Origin: Periweissella fabaria
GTDB lineage: Bacteria > Bacillota > Bacilli > Lactobacillales > Lactobacillaceae
Assembly (NCBI RefSeq): GCF_918814575.1
Contig: NZ_CAKKNS010000008.1
Coordinates: 1 to 64,000 of the forward strand
DNA length: 64,000 nt
Reading direction: 5' to 3'
Shown piece after piece: positions 8,888 through 16,488 of this stretch. Under the pieces are notes generated by a model. It was not told where the DNA came from, did not search any database, and worked only from the letters and a program-made list of their open reading frames with translations. Position 1 is the first letter of the stretch, and each line of letters opens with the position of its first letter. A program made the position numbers and the translations under genes.

Positions 8888-10085
8888 CCATAAAATCCTC
8901 ACTTAAATATAATTCTAGTAATAATTGTGCACGATGCTGTAATTGTGCTTGGACTTCCGGTTGATCAAAATGGCTCGTAACAAAGGCTTCAGGAACATTT
9001 TTTAGACCAGTAACATGTATATTTTCGGGCGCAAATACAACTTCCGCAGCCGCTAACCAAGCTTGGCGATCCATTCCTGCTAAAACTTGATTCTCATCCG
9101 GTTGCCGCAATACCAAATCATTAATCCATAATTGAGTTATCCCGTTAGCGCGTAATGCTTGATTTAATTGCGTTACGGTCGCCCCATCAAGTAAACGTAA
9201 TTCTAATAGATGTGGTAATGCAAACTCACTAACAAGTTCAATTCGTGTCATGGTCAACGTCGGTTGTTGTTTTGCAATCGTTTCTAATTTCGGTAACAAT
9301 AAGTTCAATAAATCAGTTTGTGTTGCTACGGTTGGAATTTCCATGGTTTGGGTTTCCCAAATTACATTAGCACCTGGAATAAATTCCGGAACTAACGTAT
9401 CACCTTGACTAGTGACTAAATAAAAACCTTTAATGCCGGCTTCCTTAATATTCTGTCCCTGTAAATTACCGGGATAAATAATAAATGGTTGCTCAGATAA
9501 AACTTGCCGTTTATGAATATGTCCTAGTGCCCAATAATCATAATGTTTAGCCCGCATTTCTGCGATGCTAAAAGGTGCATAAGGACCGTCAACTGCTCCA
9601 TGATACATCCCAATTTGAAAATCAACCGTCCCTTTCATTGGGAATTGATCAATAACTTGTTCTTGAATATGTTGTTCTTGATAACTAAAACCAACAATAT
9701 TAACCGTTTCACCTTGCTGCGTCGTTTGATGTTTAATCGTCACATCACCTGAAAATAATGTCACATTGCTACCAAAGTCAAATCCCGCAATCGTTTGATT
9801 AAAATCATGATTTCCAAAACTAAGGTAAACCATAATATGTTGGGCTTCCAAGCGCTTAAATTGGGTGACTAAAAAATCAAGCACTTGAACACTTTGATGT
9901 TGCGTGTCAAATAAATCTCCGGTAACAACAATAAAATCAACGTTTTCTGTTAATGCAAAATCAATTAACTGGATAAAACTAGTAAACGTAGCTTGTTCAA
10001 CTTGTTGCATTAAATTATTAGGTACGTTATTTAATCCGGTAAACGGATGTCCTAAATGCACATCAGCTGTATGAATAAATTTCAT
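8877..10085 (-). CDS. yhaO: Metallophosphoesterase YhaO (SbcD/Mre11-like nuclease)
   Basis: About 402 residues. The N-terminal calcineurin-like phosphoesterase shows all five motifs: D8-x-H10 ('TADVHLG'), 'VVTGDLFD', 'SFGNHDF', 'GMYHGAV' and 'ALGHIHK'. The C-terminal capping region is divergent. It is expected to cleave DNA ends together with YhaN, encoded by the overlapping next gene. The ATG at 10085 has AGGA at a proper distance and begins directly with the beta-strand leading to the first Asp; longer starts add no conserved sequence. The upstream terminator isolates it from the ABC transporter operon. Confidence 0.9.
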   Translation of the reverse strand: MKFIHTADVHLGHPFTGLNNVPNNLMQQVEQATFTSFIQLIDFALTENVDFIVVTGDLFDTQHQSVQVLDFLVTQFKRLEAQHIMVYLSFGNHDFNQTIAGFDFGSNVTLFSGDVTIKHQTTQQGETVNIVGFSYQEQHIQEQVIDQFPMKGTVDFQIGMYHGAVDGPYAPFSIAEMRAKHYDYWALGHIHKRQVLSEQPFIIYPGNLQGQNIKEAGIKGFYLVTSQGDTLVPEFIPGANVIWETQTMEIPTVATQTDLLNLLLPKLETIAKQQPTLTMTRIELVSEFALPHLLELRLLDGATVTQLNQALRANGITQLWINDLVLRQPDENQVLAGMDRQAWLAAAEVVFAPENIHVTGLKNVPEAFVTSHFDQPEVQAQLQHRAQLLLELYLSEDFMDED

Positions 10086-10177
10086 TTTGTGAATCCTCAT
10101 CTTAAAAATCAAACACTTGTTCGTTTTATAATTATAACAAATTTTGAATTAACAATACCTACTTTCTGTAAATACAC

Positions 10178-10215
10178 AAAAATTCGAGTGAAATTAAAAT
10201 TTCACTCGAATTTTT
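10178..10215 (-). terminator. Terminator of the T-box-controlled ABC operon
   Basis: A 16-bp perfect inverted repeat (10178-10193 / 10200-10215) rich in T on the 3' side of both strands. It lies 16 bases past the binding-protein stop. Confidence 0.9.
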
Positions 10216-10231
10216 CTAATTTATACAGTTA

Positions 10232-11071
10232 CTATTGTTTAATATTTCCTTCGCCAAACCATTTTTGATTTATCTTAGCTAATTCACCATTCGCTCGCAT
10301 TTTACTAATCGCAGCATTAACCTTACGTTGTAACGTTACATCAGACTTCCGAATTCCAACAGCAAATTGATCAACAGGGAAGCCACTTTCGACAATTCGA
10401 TATTTTCCTGGATTAGGCAAATGACTTACATAATAATCCGCGTAAACCCGATCAATCAAAACACCTTGAATCCGACCAGCATTTAAATCATTCATTGAAT
10501 TCATGAATGTATCGTATAAAATTGGCTGGTGATTACTAATGTATTGTTTTAATACTTGTGGATTGGCATCTAAGTCGGTTGCTCCAGTTGATGACGACTG
10601 AACCCCTAGTACCTTTCCTTTCATATCTGCAGCGGTTAAAATATGATTATTGCGTAAGCTAACCAATACTTGTCCATTTGCAAAATATGGCTTTGAAAAG
10701 CCAACGACTTTTGCTCGTTCTGGAGTATATGAGTAACCATTCCAAATTAAATCAATCGTCCCATTTCGTAACTCAGTTTCTTTCATTAGCCAATCAATTG
10801 GTTGAAAATTAACCTTAATCCCATATTGCTTGAATACAGCCCGGGCTAAGTCAATATCATACCCGACAATGTGCCCTTCTTTGTCCCGAAAACCCATTGG
10901 TACAAAAGTATCATCAAGGCCCACTGTGATGGTTTTCTTTTGCTCATATTGCGACCAGTTATCAGCATGGTTGAAATTATGGCCAACCGTAACACCGTGA
11001 CCCACAATGATTAAAAGCCACGCAATTGCGATTACAAAACCAATAACACTTGTTATAATTCGTTTTCCCAT
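10232..11071 (-). CDS. Amino-acid ABC transporter substrate-binding protein (predicted histidine)
   Basis: A 279-residue SBP_bac_3 family protein, the extracellular receptor of the transporter encoded just upstream. One hydrophobic segment (about residues 4-24) exports or anchors it; there is no lipobox cysteine, so it is probably held by an uncleaved anchor. The ligand region contains the family hallmarks 'VGLDDTFVPMGFRDKEGHIVGYDIDLARA' in pieces (Y-D-x-D-L-A), 'LRNGTIDLIWNGYSYTPERAK' and 'VLGVQSSSTG'. Ligand is inferred from the CAC-specifier T-box upstream of the operon; genes of this type were named hisXYZ in comparative T-box studies. Other polar amino acids cannot be excluded from the protein alone. 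Confidence 0.85.
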   Translation of the reverse strand: MGKRIITSVIGFVIAIAWLLIIVGHGVTVGHNFNHADNWSQYEQKKTITVGLDDTFVPMGFRDKEGHIVGYDIDLARAVFKQYGIKVNFQPIDWLMKETELRNGTIDLIWNGYSYTPERAKVVGFSKPYFANGQVLVSLRNNHILTAADMKGKVLGVQSSSTGATDLDANPQVLKQYISNHQPILYDTFMNSMNDLNAGRIQGVLIDRVYADYYVSHLPNPGKYRIVESGFPVDQFAVGIRKSDVTLQRKVNAAISKMRANGELAKINQKWFGEGNIKQ

Positions 11072-11079
11072 CGGACCTC

Positions 11080-11715
11080 CTAACTTATTGCGTTAACCCT
11101 AAAAATTTTATCGGCAATTTTGTCGGCTAATTCAATATCGTGTGTGACCACAATTTGTGTAACACCATCTTTTTTCAAATCTAGCAGTAGATTCGAAACT
11201 TCCGTCCGCATCGATGGATCGAGGGCAGAAGTTGGTTCATCATAAGCTAAAACGCTCGGTTTCATTGCTAAGGCCCGAGCAATGGCAACCCGTTGTTTCA
11301 TCCCACCAGATAGTTCAAATGGATACAAACCTTCTTTGCCGGCTAATTTTAAATGGGTTAAAATTGGCTTGATTTCATTTTCTAATGCCGTTTTCGTCAT
11401 TTTCAAAACCATCTTCGGTGCTAATGTAACATTTTCCCACACCGTTAAATTTGGAAATAAATTATAGTCTTGAAAAACAACGCCAATGACATTATTTTTT
11501 AAATCACTACTCCGCGGGTCAAATGGTTTGCCGTCAAGGAGAATTTCACCACTATCAATATCACCTAAGCCTGCTAAGGCACGTAACAATGTCGTCTTCC
11601 CCGCTCCTGAAGGGCCAACAATTGCAAGAATTTCACCATCATTAATTGTTAAATTAATATCATCTAAAATTGGGCGACCATTAAAAGATTTTTTTATATT
11701 TTTTAATTCAATCAT
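11080..11715 (-). CDS. Amino-acid ABC transporter ATP-binding protein (predicted histidine)
   Basis: 211 residues, slightly short for the GlnQ-type family (about 240) because the C-terminal tail is trimmed. Walker A GPSGAGKTT is at about 34-42, the signature LSGGMKQRVAIARA at about 135-148, and Walker B plus D-loop is 'VLAYDEPTSALDP'; the switch His is in 'IVVTHD'. It powers import through the permease encoded 11 bases upstream, with the binding protein 8 bases downstream. SD is AAGGAGC. Confidence 0.92.
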   Translation of the reverse strand: MIELKNIKKSFNGRPILDDINLTINDGEILAIVGPSGAGKTTLLRALAGLGDIDSGEILLDGKPFDPRSSDLKNNVIGVVFQDYNLFPNLTVWENVTLAPKMVLKMTKTALENEIKPILTHLKLAGKEGLYPFELSGGMKQRVAIARALAMKPSVLAYDEPTSALDPSMRTEVSNLLLDLKKDGVTQIVVTHDIELADKIADKIFRVNAIS

Positions 11716-11726
11716 GCTTTTGCTCC

Positions 11727-12368
11727 TTAACGATAATAGTTATAATATTTTTCTAGACGTCGTAAGCCAATTGTGGTGACAGCTGTTAGCAATAAGTAAA
11801 TTACGCCGACTAAGATATATGGTACTAAGGTCACATCACGTGCAGCATCAATATTACCGGCCCGTAATAAGTCACCAATTCCTATCACATATACTAACGA
11901 TGAGTCTTTAATCAAATTAATTACTTCATTTCCAACTGGTGGAATAACATTTTTAATGACTTGGGGTAAAATAATTTTTCGTTGGGTCTGCCATGGTGTT
12001 AAGCGTAATACTTTGGCAGCCTCATACTGGCCGATTGGAATCGCTTGAAAACCACCCCGAAAAATTTCGGCAAAATAAGCGGCGTAATTTAAAATAAATG
12101 CAAATAATGCCGCATCTAAGCGATCAAAAGTAATATTAATTAATGGTAAGCCATAAAAAACAAAAATTAATTGCAAAAGTAATGGTGTCCCACGCATTAA
12201 CCAAACATACCCATTCAACAACCAACGAATAATTTTGAATTCCGATTTAAGACCTAATCCAGCCAAAATCCCTAACGGTAATGCCCCAATAATTGTGAGT
12301 ACAAAAACTTTCAACGTTACCAAAACCCCTGCTAAAAGGGATGGTAAAATTGTTTCGATATACTGCAT
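11727..12368 (-). CDS. Amino-acid ABC transporter permease (predicted histidine)
   Basis: A 213-residue inner-membrane permease of the HisM/GlnP family with about five hydrophobic segments. The cytoplasmic coupling loop with the EAA motif reads 'QYEAAKVLRLTPWQTQRKIILPQ', followed by the family-typical 'PPVGNEVINLIKDSSLVYVIG'. First gene of a three-gene operon whose leader is a T-box; the AGGAGG Shine-Dalgarno lies just beyond the attenuator, so readthrough is needed to expose it on a full mRNA. Confidence 0.92.
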   Translation of the reverse strand: MQYIETILPSLLAGVLVTLKVFVLTIIGALPLGILAGLGLKSEFKIIRWLLNGYVWLMRGTPLLLQLIFVFYGLPLINITFDRLDAALFAFILNYAAYFAEIFRGGFQAIPIGQYEAAKVLRLTPWQTQRKIILPQVIKNVIPPVGNEVINLIKDSSLVYVIGIGDLLRAGNIDAARDVTLVPYILVGVIYLLLTAVTTIGLRRLEKYYNYYR

Positions 12369-12384
12369 CTTCTAACCTCCTGAA

Positions 12385-12653
12385 AATAAAAAAGCACCCT
12401 CTTAACACAATTGTGTTAAGAGGGTGCTTTGCACGGTTCCACCTCAAAATCAATCCTTATTCACACAAGGATCCTTAATAGGTTTTATTGTATAAAACCT
12501 AAGTCAATAACGCGACCACCCGAATTAACTTACTATCAATTTCAGTTAACCAACTCCCAGATGTGGTTCGATTTTAGTATAGGTCTATTTACACCCCCCT
12601 AGACTCGCTGTCACTAATACTAAACTCTACTCTTCTGTTCAAAGTTTTTAAAT
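12385..12653 (-). promoter_or_regulatory. T-box riboswitch, histidine specifier (CAC)
   Basis: Read on the minus strand: Stem I begins with the AGTA side of the specifier loop, the helix TTTAGTAT/ATACTAAA leads to an apical GGGTG, and returns into CGAAC-CAC-A, where CAC (12563-12565) occupies the specifier position. The T-box element GAGGTGGAACCGTGC (12431-12445) is followed by a perfect 20-bp terminator palindrome (12391-12430) with a T-run. Uncharged tRNA-His would stabilise the antiterminator and turn on the transporter. The same reading of the valS leader in this window gives GTA (Val), which validates the register. Confidence 0.88.
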
Positions 12654-13190
12654 TTCTTTCAGTTTACGGAATAATTGTCGAATTGGCAAGTATAAAATAA
12701 TTGCCACCACCACATTAAGTGCTAAAGATGGTGCAAATGTATGGACAACATAATCAGCTGCATTACCAACATCTAACCCTGCAATCAAAGCTGCAACGTA
12801 CGTAAAAATTTGTAATGCTGTTATTGATAAAATAATTATCATACATAAAGATACGATTGAGTCAGATAAATAATACCGTAATTGTTTACTTACCCATACC
12901 ATAATTGGTAGTCCCACCGTAAATTCACCAATAACACCAAAATAAAATACATCATAAATTAGCCCTGCTAATATGGCCCACATATATATTGGCAAATCCA
13001 AATCAAGTTCAAATAAAACTGCATAAACAAACCAGATTACTAATAACATTGGCATTACATGGCTTTGACCTTTAGTTAAAATCCCCGCCATATTTGCAAA
13101 TAATGCCCCATCAAAAAAAAGTAAAAAGAAGGTAATTATCGCAAAAATCCATTTTAATTTTGCGTGGTAACCATTAAAAAAACCAAACAT
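12648..13190 (-). CDS. mreD: Rod shape-determining protein MreD
   Basis: A 180-residue polytopic membrane protein with about five to six hydrophobic segments, member of the elongasome that couples cytoplasmic MreB filaments to periplasmic-side wall synthesis. Sequence identity within MreD is always low; the assignment rests on size, topology, the motif 'PIYMWAILAGLIYDVFYFGVIG' (the conserved L/GxxxD stretch near the middle) and position nine bases after mreC. SD AAGGAG precedes the ATG. Confidence 0.9.
   Translation of the reverse strand: MFGFFNGYHAKLKWIFAIITFFLLFFDGALFANMAGILTKGQSHVMPMLLVIWFVYAVLFELDLDLPIYMWAILAGLIYDVFYFGVIGEFTVGLPIMVWVSKQLRYYLSDSIVSLCMIIILSITALQIFTYVAALIAGLDVGNAADYVVHTFAPSLALNVVVAIILYLPIRQLFRKLKEI
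12661..12689 (-). promoter_or_regulatory. Promoter for the T-box operon, inside the mreD 3' end
   Basis: Minus strand -35 TTGCCA (12684-12689), 17-base spacer, -10 TAAACT (12661-12666). The start would fall near 12653, only a few bases before the mreD stop and immediately before Stem I. Consensus match is good at -35 and moderate at -10. Confidence 0.5.
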
Positions 13191-13199
13191 AATTACTCC

Positions 13200-14048
13200 T
13201 TATTTTTCAACTGCCACAGAAACAAAGTTGATATTACCAAAGTCAGTGGCTGGCTTAATGTAAATTGATTTTGATAATCCACTGGCATCATTACGAATAG
13301 AATCAACTTCACCAACATATAATCCCTTAGGAGTGATGCCCCCCAAACCACTTGTTAATACTTGGTCACCTTTATGCAATTTAATATCTGCCGTTATTTG
13401 ACCAACGATTAAGCGATTTTCATTACGATTATAGCCTGTCACAATTCCATACATAGCATCGCCTTTTTTGTTAGTAATTTGAATTGCAAACCGGTTAGCA
13501 GCACCACTATCATCAGATAACAGTTCCACTTTTGATGTTGTGCGATCAACTTCACTAATACGGCCAATCAAACCTTTACCAGAAACGACTGGCATATTTT
13601 TCTTGATACCAGCATTCCGTCCCGCATTAATAACTAACTGACTTAACCATGCGGAAGGTGCCCGACTAATTACGGTCGCATTAATTAATGAGTAATCCGT
13701 TAATGTTTCACTCAAGTCTAATTGATCTTTTAACGCTTTATTTTGCTTTTCAAGTAACTGAGCACGGACTTTTTCTTGAGCCAATGCATCAACTTTTGCC
13801 CGTAACTGAGTATTTTCTTGATATGTATCTAAAAGTTGAGCAACGGAATCATACCCCCCGTGAGTGACGGCGACTGGCCAGTTGACAACCCGGGCAACAA
13901 CCCCCGCTACATCATTACCAAATTGTTGGATAACTGGTGGGGTATCACGTCGATTACGTACAAGGACCGAACCAGTTAATAGTGCTACAGTGACAACAAA
14001 GCCAATTATGACAAATACAAGTCGTCGTGTTGAAAAAAACTTCATCAT
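13200..14048 (-). CDS. mreC: Rod shape-determining protein MreC
   Basis: 282 residues. A short cytoplasmic N-terminus, one membrane segment (about 10-29), a coiled coil (about 65-100, 'DTYQENTQLRAKVDALAQEK') and two extracellular beta domains with the MreC signatures 'VISRAPSAWLSQLVINAGRNAGI', 'VSGKGLIGRI' and 'VLTSGLGGITPKGLYVG' in pieces. It forms a scaffold outside the membrane for RodA and penicillin-binding proteins. Two adjacent ATG codons follow GGGAGGAAG; the first is used. Transcribed with mreB and mreD. Confidence 0.95.
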   Translation of the reverse strand: MMKFFSTRRLVFVIIGFVVTVALLTGSVLVRNRRDTPPVIQQFGNDVAGVVARVVNWPVAVTHGGYDSVAQLLDTYQENTQLRAKVDALAQEKVRAQLLEKQNKALKDQLDLSETLTDYSLINATVISRAPSAWLSQLVINAGRNAGIKKNMPVVSGKGLIGRISEVDRTTSKVELLSDDSGAANRFAIQITNKKGDAMYGIVTGYNRNENRLIVGQITADIKLHKGDQVLTSGLGGITPKGLYVGEVDSIRNDASGLSKSIYIKPATDFGNINFVSVAVEK

Positions 14049-14101
14049 CTTCCTCCCTTCGCAGCTTAGATTAATTCAAATTTAAAGAATTTTATAAAGC
14101 G

Positions 14102-14134
14102 AAATGGCGTACAGGTTTCCCACGCACGCCATTT
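14102..14134 (-). promoter_or_regulatory. Hairpin in the mreB-mreC gap
   Basis: A 9-bp perfect repeat AAATGGCGT/ACGCCATTT with a 15-base loop, nine bases after the mreB stop. The minus-strand tail is only weakly T-rich (TTTCGCTTT), so it looks like a partial terminator or a processing/stability element that could set the mreB to mreCD ratio. Confidence 0.45.
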
Positions 14135-14143
14135 ACTTAGTCG

Positions 14144-15151
14144 TTATTTTGTCTTGCGTAATGCGTCGATTGACTTCAAAGCTTCACCGGTTCCAATTGC
14201 GACTGCATCCAATGGTTCTGGTGAGATAAATACCGGAACTTTAGTTGATTCTGAGATAACATCATCTAAATGCTTCAACATTGCACCACCACCAGTAAGA
14301 ACAATCCCATGGTCAATTACATCGGCTGCAATTTCAGGTGATGTTTCTTCGAGTGTTTCACGAATAGCAACAATAATTTCCGCCACAACATCCTTAATTG
14401 CGATAGCAACATCTTCTGCTGTAACTGTAATTGTCTTTGGTAAACCTGAAACTAAGTCACGACCACGTGCTTGTGCTCCGTCAAGGTTTTTAGCAGCTTC
14501 AACATCGGCAGAACCAATTTCAATTTTTAAACGTTCGGCAGTCTGTTCACCAATTGTAATATTGTATTCTTTACGAATGTAGTTAATGATTGCTTCATCA
14601 AGCGCATTACCGGCTTTCCGAATTGAACGACTTGAAACAATTCCTCCAAGTGAAATTGTCGCTACATCGGTAGTTCCACCACCTAAATCAACAACCATTG
14701 AACCGGTTGGTTCCATAACTGGCAACCCGGCACCAACTGCTGCTGCAAATGGTTCTTCAATTACATACGCATCGCGAGCACCGGCTACACGAGCAGCGTC
14801 AATAACTGCTCGTTTTTCAACAGTGGTTACCCCTGATGGTACCCCAATGGTAACAAATGGTTTTTGACCGTGGCCACCAAGTGCTTTTTCTAAATAGTAT
14901 TTTAACATTGCAACTGTTGTATCGTAATCTGCAATGACTCCATCCCGCATTGGGCGAATTGCCCGAATGCTACCTGGTGTACGACCAATCATTTCACGGG
15001 CAGCCTCACCGACGGCAACAACCTCGTTTGTTTGAGTATTGCGTGCTACGACTGATGGTTCGCGTAACACAATCCCTTTACCTTCAATATAAACAAGGGT
15101 ATTTGCTGTCCCCAGATCAATTCCAATGTTTCGTTGTCCAAATGATAACAC
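14144..15151 (-). CDS. mreB: Rod shape-determining actin homologue MreB
   Basis: 335 residues, cytoplasmic actin-fold ATPase that polymerises under the membrane and directs sidewall synthesis. The phosphate 1 loop is [10 protein letters not shown] (about 10-19), phosphate 2 is '[12 protein letters not shown]', and the adenosine motif is '[15 protein letters not shown]'. It starts the mreBCD operon. The start is a GTG (15149-15151) eight bases after AAAGGAAG. A second MreB-family gene (mbl) lies at 61742-62737. This copy is assigned MreB because of its linkage to mreC and mreD. Confidence 0.95.
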   Translation of the reverse strand: MLSFGQRNIGIDLGTANTLVYIEGKGIVLREPSVVARNTQTNEVVAVGEAAREMIGRTPGSIRAIRPMRDGVIADYDTTVAMLKYYLEKALGGHGQKPFVTIGVPSGVTTVEKRAVIDAARVAGARDAYVIEEPFAAAVGAGLPVMEPTGSMVVDLGGGTTDVATISLGGIVSSRSIRKAGNALDEAIINYIRKEYNITIGEQTAERLKIEIGSADVEAAKNLDGAQARGRDLVSGLPKTITVTAEDVAIAIKDVVAEIIVAIRETLEETSPEIAADVIDHGIVLTGGGAMLKHLDDVISESTKVPVFISPEPLDAVAIGTGEALKSIDALRKTK

Positions 15152-15190
15152 GTTGCTACTTCCTTTCGTTCCTGTTTGATAACTTTTTGT

Positions 15191-15199
15191 ATTATACCA
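15191..15199 (-). promoter_or_regulatory. Extended -10 promoter of mreBCD
   Basis: The minus strand reads TGGTATAAT, a TGn-extended -10 with perfect TATAAT, about 45 bases ahead of the mreB start. The -35 region is poor, as is common with extended -10 promoters. The same TGGTATAAT element precedes mbl and pgl. Confidence 0.6.
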
Positions 15200-15295
15200 T
15201 ATCCTAAAACAGTTAGCATTAAACTACATATAATTATTTATTGGATTTACCTTAAGAAGGTTAACAAACTTGCGTTAAATTAAGGTTAAATAAAA

Positions 15296-15325
15296 AGACC
15301 TTAGCTACTCATTTTCACTAGGTCT
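15296..15325 (-). terminator. Terminator of the WalR-box gene
   Basis: AGACCTTAG pairs with CTAGGTCT (one bulge) around a 13-base loop and is followed on the minus strand by CTTTTTATTT. It lies 24 bases past the stop. Confidence 0.65.
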
Positions 15326-15349
15326 CCATTATCATTGTTAAGTTATTTT

Positions 15350-15820
15350 TTAAAAGAATGCTTGGGCACCAAAGTGATGGGCAGTTCCTTGTGTAAGTAC
15401 ATTGGTCCCAGCAAAGTTAGCACTAATCATTTGTAATGTGTTAACTGCTTTACCGTTTACTTTTTGGACTTTAGTTTTAAAGGCATATCCATTATCTGAG
15501 TAGTTGTAGCCTAATTGGTAAATGCCATCGGCAGCATAGTAGATGAACCCATCTTTGTTAACAGTAGCGGTCTTGTTATCAAGTTGGAAAGTATTACCAG
15601 TAATGACAACTTTGTGTTGTTGGCCTTTGTTATCAAAGAAGTACCATGAACCTTGAATCTTTTGGGTAATAATTTGTGGGGTTGCAGGTGTTTTAACAAT
15701 TTTAGCGCTAGTACTGTGGCTAACAGATGAAGCGATAGTATTTTGAACACTGCCCCCAATGAATAGTATTGCGACTACTAATCCGACTAAAATTACAAAT
15801 ACCTTTTTTAATGATTTCAT
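15350..15820 (-). CDS. Exported protein of unknown function with a WalR box
   Basis: 156 residues from the ATG at 15820, which has GGAGG seven bases upstream (a TTG at 15835 is less likely). A basic N-terminus and one hydrophobic segment (about 8-27), with 'TIASSV' as a possible signal-peptidase site, indicate export. The mature part is short, beta-rich and aromatic: 'IQGSWYFFDNKGQQHKV', 'KDGFIYYAADGIYQLGYNYS'. I do not recognise the family. The perfect WalR-type operator upstream and the position between mreBCD and smpB suggest a cell-wall-linked role, by inference only. It is monocistronic. Confidence 0.75.
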   Translation of the reverse strand: MKSLKKVFVILVGLVVAILFIGGSVQNTIASSVSHSTSAKIVKTPATPQIITQKIQGSWYFFDNKGQQHKVVITGNTFQLDNKTATVNKDGFIYYAADGIYQLGYNYSDNGYAFKTKVQKVNGKAVNTLQMISANFAGTNVLTQGTAHHFGAQAFF

Positions 15821-15861
15821 TTGCTTAACCTCCAAGCGCTAAATTTATAATTGCTTTTTTC

Positions 15862-15890
15862 TATATAACAATAGTAACATTCTTGTAACA
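15862..15890 (-). promoter_or_regulatory. WalR (YycF) box overlapping a promoter
   Basis: The minus strand reads TGTTAC-AAGAA-TGTTAC (15890-15874), an exact match to the WalR consensus TGTWAH-N5-TGTWAH, followed three bases later by TGTTAT. A -10-like TATATA lies at 15862-15867, 17 bases after the first half-site, so the box occupies the -35 position. That placement suits activation, but activation or repression cannot be told apart from sequence. Confidence 0.7.
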
Positions 15891-15951
15891 CAAAAGAAAC
15901 ATATATTTCTAAAATAACAAATAAAAGTCTTTTGTTACGTAAAATCGTAAT

Positions 15952-15987
15952 AAAAAATGCTATTTCCATTTGGAAATAGCATTTTTT
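15952..15987 (-). terminator. Terminator after smpB
   Basis: A 17-bp perfect inverted repeat (15952-15968 / 15971-15987) with a two-base loop, A-run on the left and T-run on the right, 17 bases past the smpB stop. It ends the secG-est-rnr-smpB unit. Confidence 0.9.
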
Positions 15988-16003
15988 GATATATTTCGTA
16001 ATA

Positions 16004-16462
16004 TTAGCGATGTTTCAATACGCGCTCAATTTCACGGTTTTGTTCCCGTTTCTTTAAATCATGGCGCTTATCATATTCATGTTTCCCCTTAGCAACCCCA
16101 ATTAAAATTTTGGCATACCCATGTTTTAGATACACTTTTAAAGGGGCAATTGTCATCCCAGTTGCTTGGGTAGCTTTAACGAGTTTGCTAATTTCTTTTT
16201 TGTGTAAAAGTAATTTACGTGGGCGTAATGGATCAACATTAAAGCGATTTCCTTGTTCAAAAGGTGCAATATGCACGTTTAACAAAGTAGCTTCGCCGTT
16301 TTTTATTTGAATATAACCATCGGCAATTTGAATTTTACCAGCACGAACAGATTTTATTTCGGTACCGGTTAAAACCATCCCCGCTTCATAAGTCTCCTCA
16401 ATGAAATACTCATGACGGGCTTTTTTATTACTAGCAAGAGCGTCATTTAGCTGATGGGCCAT
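16004..16462 (-). CDS. smpB: SsrA-binding protein SmpB
   Basis: A 152-residue OB-fold protein that carries tmRNA to stalled ribosomes for trans-translation. Family hallmarks are '[24 protein letters not shown]' in its parts, 'HIAPFEQGN', 'KLLLHKKEI' and a basic C-terminal tail ending in '[16 protein letters not shown]', which folds into the mRNA channel. It follows rnr by 26 bases. Its partner tmRNA gene is not adjacent as in Bacillus but 43 kb away at 59162 on the other strand. Confidence 0.96.
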   Translation of the reverse strand: MAHQLNDALASNKKARHEYFIEETYEAGMVLTGTEIKSVRAGKIQIADGYIQIKNGEATLLNVHIAPFEQGNRFNVDPLRPRKLLLHKKEISKLVKATQATGMTIAPLKVYLKHGYAKILIGVAKGKHEYDKRHDLKKREQNREIERVLKHR

Positions 16463-16488
16463 AAGCGACTCCTCCTTTTAATAATTAA

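Noticed and set aside
14154-14582. 142-codon frame antisense to mreB
   Set aside because: A mirror of the conserved mreB reading frame; low-complexity Ser/Thr/Ile composition typical of shadows.
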